Notes: generated by a model from the sequence alone, not told the origin. Positions 39,451 to 50,938 are shown, counted from the stretch's first letter. The stretch: DNA of 64,000 bases from Linyphia triangularis (GCA_963978545.1 OZ021727.1:94802762-94866761); one strand, 5' to 3'. A program made the numbers and translations.

Positions 39451-40197
39451 CCCTTTCAGTCCCAGTGATGCCAATTGGAATCACAACATTTACAAATTTT
39501 TTTCTCCTCACCTAATACTCCCAGTGAATTCGAATCAACGTTTTTACAATCATCAAACTATTCTCTGCTCAAATATATTTTTCTTTTTCACTAATATATG
39601 GCTGCACGGGTTTTGATGATGAATGAAATGAGGCTTTTTCATAATTTCTCAATTCCGAAAAAGATGCCGAAATTAATTTCATTTTTTAAGTAATTTAAGT
39701 TAAATAACTCTTTCAAATATGTTCGTATTATTTTCTTTAATATTTAAAAATTGTATATTAACCATTTTTAGAGAATAAATATTTTAAAATTTTAACATTT
39801 GCAATGATTGAAAAGCGATGATTCCATTTGGCATCAGTGGGAGTTGAGTGCAACTCAACACCTTTTCCCGGTTATATTATTTATTTTAGATTCGTACTGT
39901 TATTACCACGTTTTTGCCATTTTTTTCTAGCAGTGTTCACTACGTTAAGATATATTCAAGACTAAATAGAAAATTTCAAATTTTATTTGATTTATTTAGA
40001 AATGCCGAAGCGAAATAGCTTAGACTTGTCCGATACCTAATGCCCAATGATGCCATTTGGAATCATTTTTAATTTTAATTAAAAAATTAAACAAAAAAAA
40101 AATGTGCTTTCAACCCTGTTATTCTGGATACCAAATGAGTATATTTTATAAATTTCAGATTTTTAAAATGAAAAATAAATAATTGGGACTTAAAGGG
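39451..40197. mobile_element. Candidate piggyBac-style element with repeated internal motif
   Basis: The left tip CCCTTTCAGTCCCAGTGATG follows TTAA (39447-39450), and the reversed right tip CCCTTTAAGTCCCAATTATT is similar. The right flank is TTTTAA rather than exact TTAA. Inside, a block of the type CCCAnTGATGCCAwTTGGAATCA occurs three times, near 39460 and 40047 forward and near 39820 reversed. CCC tips with TTAA flank are piggyBac-like, but there is no transposase. Confidence 0.45.
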
Positions 40198-40244
40198 TTT
40201 TAAAATTGAATGCAAAAAATATAACCGATAAAAATGTTTAATAT

Positions 40245-40740
40245 GAATCCTTTATATGCATTGCCAATTTTTATATTCATTAACAAAGCGCTGTTTCTGT
40301 TACCAGCGTGTGCTTGGTTGTTGGCATCTAATTTTAAATATTAAAAACATCTCTATCGGAAAAATATGTTGTAAATTACTTATCAAAATTCATTCATTGA
40401 AAATTAATGTGAATTTGTGCACTCACATTCAAATATCTCTTATTTATTCTGATTAAAACAATTTTATTATTTATTTAGTAAAACAGTTTTTGAAACAGGA
40501 AAGAATTTCTTCAATGATCGGTTAAATGACGGAAAGTTGGTTTATTGGTATTCTGTAAAAGTGACGTTTTAGTGACAGTTACAGCCGCAAAAATTTGATA
40601 GAATATATTGTCATCGATGTCGAATCTATCTGCCAAGTTGCAGCCCGAGTGGATGACGGCAATGGGGTTAATTAGGCCACCGCAGATTTGCCGGCCCATA
40701 CCCAGCCGCACACAAAATCAAATTTAATATAAAGGATTTA
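40245..40740 (-). mobile_element. ~500-bp TIR repeat, copy 4
   Basis: Read on the minus strand this copy starts TAAATCCTTTATATTAAAT and ends ATATAAAGGATTC. These tips form a ~13-bp terminal inverted repeat. Internal blocks match copies 1-3 in order (GATAGATTCGACATCGATG, GGTCACTTTTAC-like, AAGAAATTCTTTCC, TTAAAATTAGATGCC). It is the least disturbed copy, 496 bp, with no simple-repeat expansion and no insertion. A DNA transposon-type MITE is the best guess. No fixed target duplication could be confirmed across the four copies. Confidence 0.8.
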
Positions 40741-43057
40741 ATAGTTTAAGGCTCTAAATTGATGGAACATTGAATATTGCTACATTCTTATTTTAATGCG
40801 CATAATGTCTCGCATCGAGAAAAAGGCAAATAGCTCATGGCTACGTGTATCCCTTCCAAAAGTGTTGACCATTTTAACATTAACCAAAGAACAAACGAAT
40901 TTTAAATGACTGGTATAAGATTTCAAATGTTTTCGTGGTCTTGCCTAAACCCTTTTCCCAAGAGTGAATACAAATCACATTGATTTTAGTTCTTTTGTCC
41001 CAACGGAAATTTCGCTTAGATGACCTTGCAAACTACGCCCCTTTCAAAAGTTTCTCCTATTGTTCTCATTTCTAGTAACTTCTTAGAAAGCTGAAAATAT
41101 TCTGGAGGAGTTTATCGGTTGTCACGTTCCCTATTATCAAAATGATTATAGTGGTTTGTCGTAAGAATTTAACTCTGCGTCATTATGTCAAAAAACATCT
41201 TTTCATCCATCAGTAAAAGATCCTTTGACCCTATTAAAAGGAAACACATTTCTCAAACTCGCTTGATCGCCTTTATTTCAATACACAATTTTTTTTATCT
41301 GCATTTCTTGTCTAATTCCTATAATGCGTTTTTTCCCTTAATGTCCATATTCGTCAAAAGGGCAAAGTCCCTCTCAAATCAGACTTCATTTTTTCCAGAA
41401 AACACCCACTGCAATTTCCAGACCGTCCCTCCCACTTCCAATATTTCAATCCTCGTTACGGTAACCGGGTTCCAATCCAGATTTGATGGAGAACTGGCGT
41501 TCAATTTTCTTCCTCCCTGCCTCTCCTGATATCCAGCACGGGGACTTAAAAAAAAAATAAAAGAGGATGTAGCTGAATAAGTAAATAAAAGTAATAATAA
41601 TAACAAAAAAGAACGGGGATCCTCAGGTGTCTCCCGGATTACTATCCGCCTCGAAAAATTCCACTCATTGTTGGATCCGGGATCTTCCGGATTTAGAGAA
41701 AGAGGGTTAAAAAAATTCGGCGGGGGAGTTGAAAAGAGGGGGTTGACATCCCTTGTTGCAAAAGAAGCTCGAGATGAATTGCTGCTGCACTCACTTCGGA
41801 AATTAAAACCTTGGCTCTTATCAATCAGTCCAGTTTGAGATGCAACCCTGGTGGGGAGGCCTACTACGAAGCATTGGCGATTTAATGCACTGCCCTTGTA
41901 TGTGTTCCTCCCCTCCCTTATACGGGAGTACAGGAGAATACACAAAGGTCCCTTTTTTTTTTTTTTGCTGTTTTTATTTGGTGTGATTGTATCTATGGGG
42001 TGTAGAGCGATGAATTGTCGCCTTTTTCGATAAGGAAAGCTTTTTAACGTAATGAGGTGCCCAACGTTAAGAGAGGGTTTTGGAATGTGACCCTTATTTA
42101 ATTTCATTGCGTAGAGAAGTGTTTACCGTTCACTGGTGAAGGAGTGGAACTTGATATTTAAAAGGTTTCTTTAACCGATAGTTTGGTAGTTTGTCCAATA
42201 GAATTTCGCCTTTTAGGTTCGTTTTTTTTCCCTCGTGCCTTTTGTGTGGTAGCTTTGAAAAGTTTCAGTCCACAAACTGAAATTAAAGTCCACTGTATTT
42301 CCTGTCCTAACCTGGTGAGAGTTCTGTCAACAAATGCTTGATGGGATAATAGATATATTTAATATGTTTAATATACATATTTAAGGAATATGTGTCAATT
42401 GTGGTTCATATTTGGCGTCACTGTGAAAATAATTTCTGACAAATTTAACTGTTACCGTGCAAGTTACTGATATGGTTAGTTTTGGTATTTGACTGAATTG
42501 CTTATTTCATGGTTAGCTATTATTCCGCAATAATTGTTAGATAAAATCTAACTGTTAATAAAATATTCATCTGAATGTATTGTCTCTTGATTAACTAGTT
42601 GAACAAATTAACTTTGTAAAACAAATATTTCTAGTAATTTAATTAATTTCACTGCTACAGTTTTTACTATAATTTAATTTTGTGTTTTTTATTTAAATCA
42701 TGAAGTATATTTCTGTTCGACTCCATATTCACGTAAATAGTTGAAGTTATATGTGATTATCCTTCATCTTGTTACATTTTAATGGTCAATTCCTTTTACA
42801 GGGGCGCATTATATTCTCTCCGCTGATAAATCATTTCCATAGATGATGAACGAAAACGTAAATTTTATTGATGACCAACTCTGTGGTAAGAAATAAAATA
42901 TGCATTTTGTAAATTAGGCAATGATATAGAGGAATTTAGTCAAATCTTCAGAAAATACACACATATCTTAAATTAATAAAATTGTTATAATTTATCATGC
43001 AGGTATGATGTTTTTAAAGACTTACATATTTCACTAATGTAGATATTGCCACATTAA
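40741..43057. other. Intergenic DNA with a GC-richer block and a long anonymous frame
   Basis: 41160-42110 has elevated GC. The longest non-repetitive frame in the window lies here (see next entry). The remainder is AT-rich and unassigned. Confidence 0.45.
41379..42107 (-). other. Unrecognised 242-codon open frame, probably not a gene
   Basis: This is the longest frame not made of tandem repeats. The deduced protein has a poly-Lys run and a poly-Leu run, both translated from simple sequence (an A/T tract near 41950 and AATAATAATAAC near 41597). A Ser/Asn/Pro-rich middle (about residues 105-150) and a C-terminal part with no known fold follow. No signal peptide or membrane pattern fits. Opposite-strand frames overlap it. 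In a locally GC-richer block a chance frame of this size is plausible. Confidence 0.15.
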
Positions 43058-43324
43058 CCCTCTGAGGGGCATGGGCGTATATAGATGCGTCCTTTGATGC
43101 CCATTTTTTTCCAGCAACACACAACATTTTTACATTTATAAATAAAATTTAAAATAACATATTTTTTAAATATTTTTACTAGGATGATAGTTTAAAATCC
43201 ATTTAAAACAAAATACATAAATAATAAAAAAAAATTATATATTTGAATCCGGAAATATAATTTAAAAATTATCGCATGGAAAACAACTCTACTATTTCGC
43301 CCATTCCCTGGAGGCTCAGAGGGA
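43058..43324. mobile_element. Candidate piggyBac-style MITE
   Basis: TTAA at 43054-43057 is followed by CCCTCTGAGGGGCATGGGCG; the other end is GGCTCAGAGGG at 43324, giving an inverted CCCTCTGAG tip. The right flank is AAAC, so the TTAA duplication is not intact. A GGGCAT...ATGCCC subterminal pair is present within the left 50 bp. Confidence 0.4.
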
Positions 43325-44716
43325 AACACAGGAAGTCTCGCAAATATTGTTCGATATTTTATATGTAAATTAACTTAGTCCCTGCACTCCTTCTGTAGAT
43401 ACTATAGCAAACTTTTTTTATTTATTAAACTGATCGCTTTTATATCGATCCGTTGGAAAAACACTTCTTCATCGGTTGAAAACATGATGATTTATTGTTA
43501 AGACATGATATGATACTGTTTGCTGAAGAATGAATAAACAAATTATAATTAAGTTTGAAAGTCAATATTTTTACCATGAATCGCGAATTAATGTATGTGC
43601 AAACACATGAGTCATATTTATCGATTTATTAACGCTTAGACAAATTTCACAGACTACAGCGGGCCATTCAATGACACGTGTAGGACATAAATTTCTACTT
43701 GATTTGATATGGTGCACTGGTTCGTGAAACTTATTGTTCTTCAAATCCATAATAATGTACTAAGAGTACAATGAGAGCGATTAACTATTATACTTGAGGT
43801 AAATAGTTTATAACTCCACCGTATAAAATTATCACTAAAAATAAATTGAAATTTAGTAGATTTAGGCGGCTAAAATTTAAAATTTAGGTAATCTACGACC
43901 CAAATAGGTGCACGATTATATTGTATTTCGGAAATATATATATTTCTTAAGCGGGGCTTTGTCCTGTCTTGAGAACAGTGGCTTGCTCTACAGCCAGTAC
44001 AGCCGGGCAGCATCTAAATTTATTAGTTCAAAACTAAAATTATATATTTTACAATTTTCTAAAATGAAAATCGAATTTCTACGGTAAGTGAAAAAAAAAT
44101 CCGGGCAATCATCTTGCCTGAATAATTTACGAGGAAAAAAAAACTCTTCCAATCAAAGTGATCTTCCTCCGAACACAACAGCCGTGTATTCCTGAAGCGT
44201 GTTTCGGTCAGAAACATTGCCACGCGTTGCCATGGTAACCAATGGAAAGCAATAGAAGCCTTCCCTCTACGCAATGCAATAGTGGTGCTGCCGATCAGGA
44301 ATTAATTCAAACTTCGGCTGCCCTTGAGAATTCGATGAGCTGATTGGCTCAGCATATGATAATCTGCGTGGGTGTGGGTTGAGTTTGTTACCAAAACAAT
44401 GCCATTTTATGACGACATCATTGACTGATTCGCAAGTTTAAAAGAAAGGAGGATTGATTTGGTTTTCAAAATATAAGTACTTTCTTTTTCATCTTATTCC
44501 TTTTATAAAAATTTAAAGGAAACTTTGATTTGAGTTTAAGTATTAAAGATTATTAAGATTAAAGACTTAGAGTTCCTGAATGATTATGAAAAGTGTGTGG
44601 TATGGGGGGGCGGGGGTATGTTTCCGGCTGCACTAGCATTTTCGATCACGGGCCGCCATTGTTTAGGAACACATAAGTATAAAAAATTGCTATTTTGGAG
44701 CCCGATAATTTAAAAA
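43325..44716. other. Intergenic DNA containing an RFX-type X-box
   Basis: AT-rich to 44050, then a GC-richer block 44150-44680 that holds the X-box/CCAAT pair, a GGGGGGGCGGGGG string near 44606 and GCCGCCATTG near 44652. No downstream frame or splice signal could be tied to it. Confidence 0.45.
44226..44243. promoter_or_regulatory. Perfect palindromic X-box next to a CCAAT box
   Basis: GTTGCCATGGTAAC (44226-44239) is an exact 14-bp palindrome matching the RFX-family X-box consensus GTnRCC-AT-GGYAAC. It is overlapped by CCAAT at 44239-44243. In animals RFX sites of this type sit in promoters of ciliary genes, and CCAAT is bound by NF-Y, a known partner of RFX at some promoters. No gene start is visible nearby. 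Confidence 0.5.
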
Positions 44717-45053
44717 CAGTCAACTCGCGATAACTCGAAGTCTCATAAGTCGAATATTCGTTTTTCTTGAAGTATTCATTAGGTTCCGAGACAATTTAAT
44801 GTTTTTCAACATAAACTATCTTCATATCTCGAAGGTTACACCTTTTAAGTCGAATTTTTTATGAAATTTTTTATTATCATTACAAATACACAAACCCCCT
44901 ATAAAATAATAATAAAATAAACGATTTTTATTTTTTCCCTCTTTACATCGTATTTTACAATTTAAGTTGTTACCCGGAAAAAACCCGTATTGCATTTACT
45001 CGTACAGAAAGTAAGAGGGCTTTCGCCTTTACATTCCATTCCAGATTTGAAGT

Positions 45054-45234
45054 ACCCACCTGATGTCTGTGGGGTTAGAGCTCTGGTTTCGCATGGCAAA
45101 GGTGCCAAGTTCGAATACCGGACTAGGCATAGATGTTCGGTGTGGTTCGGAATCCACGGTAAGCTCTAAATCCCGGGCTGATTAATCGTTCTTGTGCACA
45201 AGAATATGTTATTGAGCGCACAAGCCGACCAACA
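45054..45234 (+). mobile_element. tRNA-derived SINE inserted in the Tigger element
   Basis: Flanked by AGATTTGAAGT (45043-45053) and AGATATGAAGT (45235-45245), a 10/11 target duplication. The head contains the A-box-like GGTTAGAGCTCTGG and the B box AAGTTCGAATACC with tRNA-like spacing. The body ends in ACAAGCCGACCAACA. It is a different SINE family or subfamily from 32315-32496. Confidence 0.85.
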
Positions 45235-45306
45235 AGATATGAAGTGTGAGTAAATGGCGTTGGTTTACGTTGGCTTTGAATAATGTTAAAAAGTAAGTTG
45301 CATAAG

Positions 45307-45718
45307 CTTACTTTAACTCAAAAGCTTAAATTGATTAATGAAATTGAACAAAATCTGCTATGTAAGAAGAAAGACGTTGCTTTGAAGTACAAAATTCCGA
45401 ATATTCTTTCAACCATTTTGAAAAACTAAGACGATTTTGAGAAGACATGCATCGAAACTTGTATGTAAATCCATCTTGGAGGAGTGAGGATATGTGCCTT
45501 TCTTGATGTCGAAGCTGCTCTTTTAAAATGGCTTGAGACATATCGAAAACGTAATTCCTCTTAGTGAAGAAAAGGCGAAGGACTTTGCATGTTTATTAAA
45601 AGTCAAAGAATTTATAGCAAATGCAGGATGGCTAGAAAAGTTTAAAGCAAGACACAATATTGTCTTCGGACTTCACACGAACAAGCAAAAATTGTTCCTG
45701 ATAAAATATGCCTTTTGA
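45307..45718 (+). pseudogene. Tigger-type transposase remnant (CENP-B N-terminal domains)
   Basis: In one frame 45307-45426 reads LTLTQKLKLINEIEQN and then YKIPNILSTILKN before a stop, matching the psq-like helix-turn-helix at the start of Tigger and CENP-B proteins. The same frame resumes at 45505 as DVEAALLKWLETYRKR, the linker. After a frame change, 45536-45718 gives ENVIPLSEEKAKDFA and ANAGWLEKFKARHNI, the CENP-B second helix-turn-helix with its hallmark GWLxxFKxRHxI. The DDE domain is absent. Inactive. Confidence 0.85.
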
Positions 45719-45819
45719 ATAGAAAATAATTTTCGAGCGATTTCCGATAACTCGAACTTCGCATAACTCAAAGAATTTGGTCAGTCCCTTGAACTTCGAG
45801 TTATCGCGAGTTGACTGTA

Positions 45820-46364
45820 GTTGAAATTCTGAATGCAGGTAGTCCATGTTCTACAGAAATACTTGGAAATATTTTGGAAAGGGAAATATTTGAGGAACAT
45901 CTTGGAACGTAAAAATGCGTTCGTGGCGTTCAAAATCGCATCTAGCGTTCAATCAAACTTGAGCGTTCAAACTCGCAATTTTAGTACCCAAGAGACATGC
46001 GAAAAGCTGAAATTAAGAATTCAAGTAGACTATGGGTGTACAAATTTATTTTGGAATGCTTATTATATAAGGAACGTCTTAGAACTCGAGCTCCCAAAGT
46101 TCGTGGTTTTGAAGCATCATAGAAGATAAAGAAGGCTGAAATTTGAAATTTAGTACACCAAAAGGATGCAGGGAGGTATGTTAAAAATCAAATTACTTTA
46201 AGAACGCCAAAAGAATGCTTGTTCCCAAATAACTTTTTTAGATCCCAAGGCGTAGAATAGAGACATTAGAATGCAGGCAGATTGTGGACCACATGGATGT
46301 CTGCACTGCATGTGTAGTGAAGCGTAAAATATGTATGGATCACTAAAGGACGCTTAAAAAACGC
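45820..46364. other. Spacer between Tigger and the large palindrome
   Basis: Contains diffuse near-repeats of AAATATTTTGGAAAGG / AACATCTTGGAACG and AAAATGCGTTC-type strings; no confident feature. A 98-codon frame at 45833-46129 has no motif. Confidence 0.4.
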
Positions 46365-47035
46365 GAGTTTTAGACTGAGAGGCGACTGCAATTTTTGGAC
46401 CCCATCGAACATCATTCTGAATTTTTTATAGAAATTAGAGAAAAGTGAGTAGATTACGAACCCACTGGTCTGCCGTGGCAAAAATGGCCGAAACTGGTCA
46501 AAAATCGACTTTTAATAAGTTGAACTAAATCCAATTGCCGAATGCGCCATAACTTGCCAATAATGAGAATTTTTTTTTTATTTGGTAACCCTCACTCTTT
46601 AATTTTCAATTAAAAAGGTTGCAGATGATTTAGATATCTGGCGACGCTCTACTTGTATCTATTAAAAGGAAGCCAAGTTGACAATAAACCTTACGTCACT
46701 GATGACGTAACTAATGTTGCCAATTTGGCTTACTTTTAAAAAATGCAGAGATCAGAAATCGTTTGCGCTTTTTCTCATTGAAATCAAAATGCAATGGGTT
46801 GCCAGACGAAAAAGTTTGTTCTCTTTTTGGCAAGTTATGACATATTTGGCAATCGAATTTTAATTCAACTCCTTTTTGTCGATTTTTGACCAGTTTCTGC
46901 CATTTTTGCCCCGGCAGACCAGTGGATTTGTAATCTACTCACTTTTCTCCATTTTCTATAAAAAAATTCAGAATGATGTTCGATGAGGTCCAAAACTTGC
47001 AGTCGCCTCTTGGACTATTTCTGAAATTCCTATTT
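46365..47035. repeat. ~670-bp near-complete palindrome
   Basis: The two arms of roughly 330 bp mirror each other through the blocks GAGGCGACTGCA, AACATCATTCTGAATTTTTT, GAGTAGATTAC, CCACTGGTCTGCC, GGTCAAAAATCGAC, AATTGCCGAA and AACTTGCCAA, ending in an inner pair AAGCCAAGTTGACAA/TTGCCAATTTGGCTT. The centre, near 46705, is TTACGTCACTGATGACGTAA. Divergence between arms is about 10-15%. This is a foldback element or an inverted duplication. Ends are diffuse and I could not fix a target duplication. Confidence 0.85.
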
Positions 47036-49990
47036 TGTAGCCTCAAAGACTCAAAAGGCTCAAACTACAAATAGACTATAGGCCCCCATGAGAGATTTTG
47101 AAACGTTCCTAAGTTTGATATGATGAAGCCCAGACGATGTAGACAATTTAAAGTGAGCATGCATTCAGTTTGCTTTTTGGTCATCTTTCTTAAGACCAAA
47201 TGATGTAGGAAGTTGGAATTTGAAATTAACACCGAAATGAAGTGTGCTTCAAATATGGCTGTTTTAATGGCCATTATGAGTCAATAAATATATTTTGTTC
47301 CATAAATTTATAGAGGAAAAGGGAAGTATTTACTATCTTAAAAATAGAATTCACGATGACTGGTATATTTCAAAAATTATGCTTTGAAAACTTGTCATTT
47401 TCTGGCTTTAAAATGCATATGGTAACATGTAAACTCGAATTACACTAATTTTTATCATATGTAAGTTCGATACATGAAAAAGCAGTATCTTTATCTTTCG
47501 TGTTAGATTAATCAAAACTTGTTTCGGAATGGAATTGAAGAAATATATCAGCTGTGAATAAAAAATGATTTCAAAGTGCCGTCAGCACTTCATTTGGATA
47601 TTCACACGAAGTGCATACTTTTAAATGTGATCTTGAAGCTCGTTCAAAACTTTATTTTTCTTAAACATTTTCCAATTCTGTCACATGGAATTCTAACTTT
47701 GTTGAAACTTTAAAGGCACATATTTCTTTTTATAATCATTTAAACAAGATCACATCAGCAATTCTCATTGGTATTTAACTGTAGCCTATATTCAGCTACG
47801 TCTTTAATTTTTAAAATACTTATTTGGTAGACAGTTTAGAATAACCAAATTTAATATTTATTTCGGAAATTTTGTATTTTCCCTGTATTAGAGAATATTT
47901 GTCCTTACAAAACTTCCAGTGTAGAAGAATAAATATTCAATCTAAAAATATTGTTTGGTGAAAAATCAAATTTCTTTACTCCTGCAATTAAATATAAATT
48001 GAAATCTCTATTTAAAAGCTGTAAATAGATAACAAAACAAATTTGAGTTCAAATGCTGAAGATGTTCGGCGATAACTCAGTTTTTATAAATTTTAGGAAA
48101 GAATGGTCACGATGTAACATCATCAAGAACACTGTTTCCATAGAAAAGGATCTTTATTTTCCCCACACACATGAATAACGGGACAAGGCACAATCCACAC
48201 AACAAACACGAAACATTTTAGATTTAAGAGAAACAATTATAGATATAAAGATTTTGCCATTCTTCTTCTTCCAGTCCGAGTCCTCTCGTCTCGTCTTTCT
48301 CTCCTCTCTCCTCAAAACCAAAACAGGCACACCAAAACTTACTGCAGCGCCACCCAGTGAGACAAAACTAAGTTCTCTATGATGTTACAACGACGAGTGT
48401 TGGCAGTTTTGCACAGTTTTATTAATATTTGCCAGTTGGTCTGTACGAAAAATGATGACTATCCAAGGAGTTACCATGAGAAAGGAGAGTAAGCTCTCAC
48501 ACATCCGCCACAGCGCGGGAATCAAGCCATAGTGATTAATAACCGAATAAAAAAGAGTGGGATAAAATGAAAGATGCTCGACAAGGTTGCGCAATAACAC
48601 AGGCGTTAACGAAAGAAACCCCTCTATTTTGTGTCAAATGTGGAATATTCATTTTGGTGTAATAAAGGAACTATAATAATATTCCATTTTATTCTCTCAT
48701 ATACCAAAAAAATAAGTTAATAAAATTTAAAATTCAAAGAGAATTCTTGTCATTTTCATAAGTTATCATTAAAGGTTAACCAGTGTGATATAATTCTTAT
48801 TTTAAAATACGAATGAAACTATTTTTTTTATACAAGTCAATAAGTAATGGCAGTCTTCTAAAAAAAAAAATTCAACTTTCTGTAAGATCTCTTCAAAGAT
48901 ACTTCGATAAAAATTAGTTTTGCCAATCCCTTAAAGTAAGCTTTAAGAGAGTAGAAAATATTTACTTTGAAAAGATTACCAGTTTCATCTTAATATCCTT
49001 ATAACTCCTCGTGCTCAAGCCATTGTTCTCACGCGAAGCATTTTATGACTACCCATTTCAGCTTCTTTTTACAAAGAAATATCTCTTTATTTGCATGAAA
49101 ACGTATTAAAAGATGTTTTCTAAAAAAAAAGATACATAATATAATGAAATTGGAAAATCAAACCTTTTTTCTCAATGATAGTGCAATATCAAACACTAGT
49201 GATCGATATGAGTTGGACTGCGATATCCTGGTTTTTATCTTCGCACGTGTAGGCTTTCTTGACGAATCATAATGGGAAAGATTTGAATTTCCAAGAGTCG
49301 CCTTCGCTTTTGAATAACTTATCTGCAGTTTTATTATCTTCAACACGAACAGTGATGGATGTTGAACTGGCGAGAAGTTTCAAGGTTAACGCAAAATCCA
49401 TTAATCAATAATCGGTTTTCAATATTTCTAAAAGTAATTTCCCGGTCATTCCTCATTGGCTCTTTTCCCATTTTCCTCAACTAAAGACACTGTGTGACGT
49501 TTGGAGTGGGAGTTATAACTCGGTAATAACAGTCGAATTTCGATTATCCGTGAGTTGGCCAGAAGTACGGATAATCGATAACTTGTTAAATAACGAATTG
49601 TTTGAATGAAGATACGACTAACTTTAAGCGCTTTTGTTCTGCTTTGCTACGATATTTTAGCAATGAGTGAGTCTTGTTAAAAGGGATCCTATTGTCGATT
49701 TCACGAAACAAATTTAAATGTATCCAAATGAGATAATGCTGTTGTTTGAATTTACAAAAATAGGACAGGCATTTATTCAGGATTGACTTAAACATACATG
49801 AAAATTGAGTAAGACATTAGTTACTGCGTTGCTAGTGACGGAAAACTGCAAATGTAATTATTTAGAATGATTTTGAGAAAATATTTTATTTATTGAGTGC
49901 GACAGATTAAAATACTTTTCATTTGCTGAAATTAATCAACAGAACAGTCGTATCGGCAGAGTAAACTTTCTATTAGCAGCTGCCCACAGA
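47036..49990. other. Intergenic DNA
   Basis: No gene supported. 48240-48360 is pyrimidine-rich and slightly GC-richer. A single pogo/Tigger-like end is listed at 49529. Otherwise AT-rich. Confidence 0.5.
49529..49582. mobile_element. Possible miniature pogo/Tigger-like relic
   Basis: ACAGTCGAATTTCGATTATCCGT-type sequence resembles the termini of Tigger elements (CAGTCGA...CGATTATCCG), and 25 bp on, CGGATAATCGATAA repeats the core in reverse. The two halves form a ~50-bp imperfect hairpin, as if internal sequence had been deleted. Confidence 0.35.
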
Positions 49991-49991
49991 A

Positions 49992-50647
49992 AAAGTATTT
50001 CACAAGTATCACAAATACGCTGGCCAATACAGCGACAAATTCGCTCGACATTGGCCAATCCCGATGTGGACCGTTGTAGACAGGGGCATCCTGGGATATT
50101 AACGCCAGACTAGGACATTTCGTCAGTAGCACAAATACGCTGGCCAATACATCGACAAATTCGCTCGACATTGGTCAATCCCGATGTGGACCGTTGTAGA
50201 CAGGGGCTTACTGGGATAAAACGCCAGACTGGGACATTTTAACAGTAGCACAAATACGCTGGCCAATACAGCGACAAATTCGCTCGACATTGGCCCATCC
50301 CGATGTGGATCGTTGTAGACAGGGGCATACTGGGATAAAACGCTAGACTGGGACATTTTAACAGTAGCACAAATACGCTGGCCAATACAGCGACAAATTC
50401 GCTCGACATTGGCCCATCCCGATGTGGATCGTTGTAGACAGGGGCATACTGGGATAAAACGCTAGACTGGGACATTTTAACAGTAGCACAAATACGCTGG
50501 CCAATACAGCGACAAATTCGCTCGACATTGGCCCATCCCAATGTGGATCGTTGTAGACAGGGGCATATTGGGACATTTCGTCAGTAGCACAAATACTCTG
50601 GCCAATAACGCATGACATTGACCAATCCCGATGTGGACCGTTGAAGA
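49992..50647. repeat. 119-bp tandem array, ~6 units, grown over a transposon edge
   Basis: Units recur at 50011, 50131, 50250, 50369, 50488 and 50589 (position of ACAAATAC), period 119-120 bp, with the last unit shortened to ~101. Each contains ACAAATACGCTGGCCAATAC, TCGCTCGACATTGGCC, CCGATGTGGACCGTTGTAGA and CAGGGGCATACTGGG. The last two blocks are the 8-bp target site plus the first bases of the hAT element that follows at 50648. Minus-strand frames over it are artefacts. Confidence 0.9.
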
Positions 50648-50930
50648 CAGGGACGTACTGTGGCATTAAGTCGACCAACTGATATTAAATTTTTGTCAGT
50701 CCACATTTTCAATACAGTCATTAATAAAATTTTATTAATTTTTGCTAATAAAATTCCAATAATTATTTGTATAATTATTTTGACTACTTAAAGTATTAAT
50801 AATATATATATTTTATTATTAGTATATTTTATTAAACTAAAAAAAAAATCCATATCCGACAGGTACATTTCTTACAGACACTGACAGGCCCAGTGATTGC
50901 ACAGGACAACCTTTTGTCAGTACGCCCCTG
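50648..50930. mobile_element. hAT non-autonomous element, 283 bp
   Basis: Tips CAGGGACGTACTG and (reversed) CAGGGGCGTACTG; flanks GTTGAAGA (50640-50647) and GTTGTAGA (50931-50938) match at 7 of 8. The right ~110 bp is homologous to the right part of 23067-23813 (ACAGACACTGACAGGCCC...). It lacks the 27-bp minisatellite of that copy. Confidence 0.85.
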
Positions 50931-50938
50931 GTTGTAGA

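Larger units (their letters stand above)
44717..45817 (+). mobile_element. pogo/Tigger-like DNA transposon, decayed
   Basis: The left tip CAGTCAACTCGCGATAACTC at 44717 and the mirror right tip ending at 45817 are inverted repeats identical over at least 24 bp. The 'CAGT...CGAxTATCG-like' style is typical of pogo/Tigger ends. TA follows the right tip; the left flank is A-rich, so the TA duplication is lost on that side. Inside are two or three pieces of CENP-B-like DNA-binding transposase, broken by stops and a frame change, and an inserted SINE (45054-45234). The DDE catalytic domain is missing: the element is 1.1 kb, or about 0.9 kb without the SINE. Confidence 0.88.

Noticed and set aside
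39042..39511. Three overlapping minus-strand frames as a gene
   Set aside because: They lie in different frames with no shared motif, and no single frame stands out.
49932..50678. Overlapping minus-strand frames rich in repeated SSEFVAVLASVFV-like text
   Set aside because: They follow the 119-bp tandem array, not a gene.
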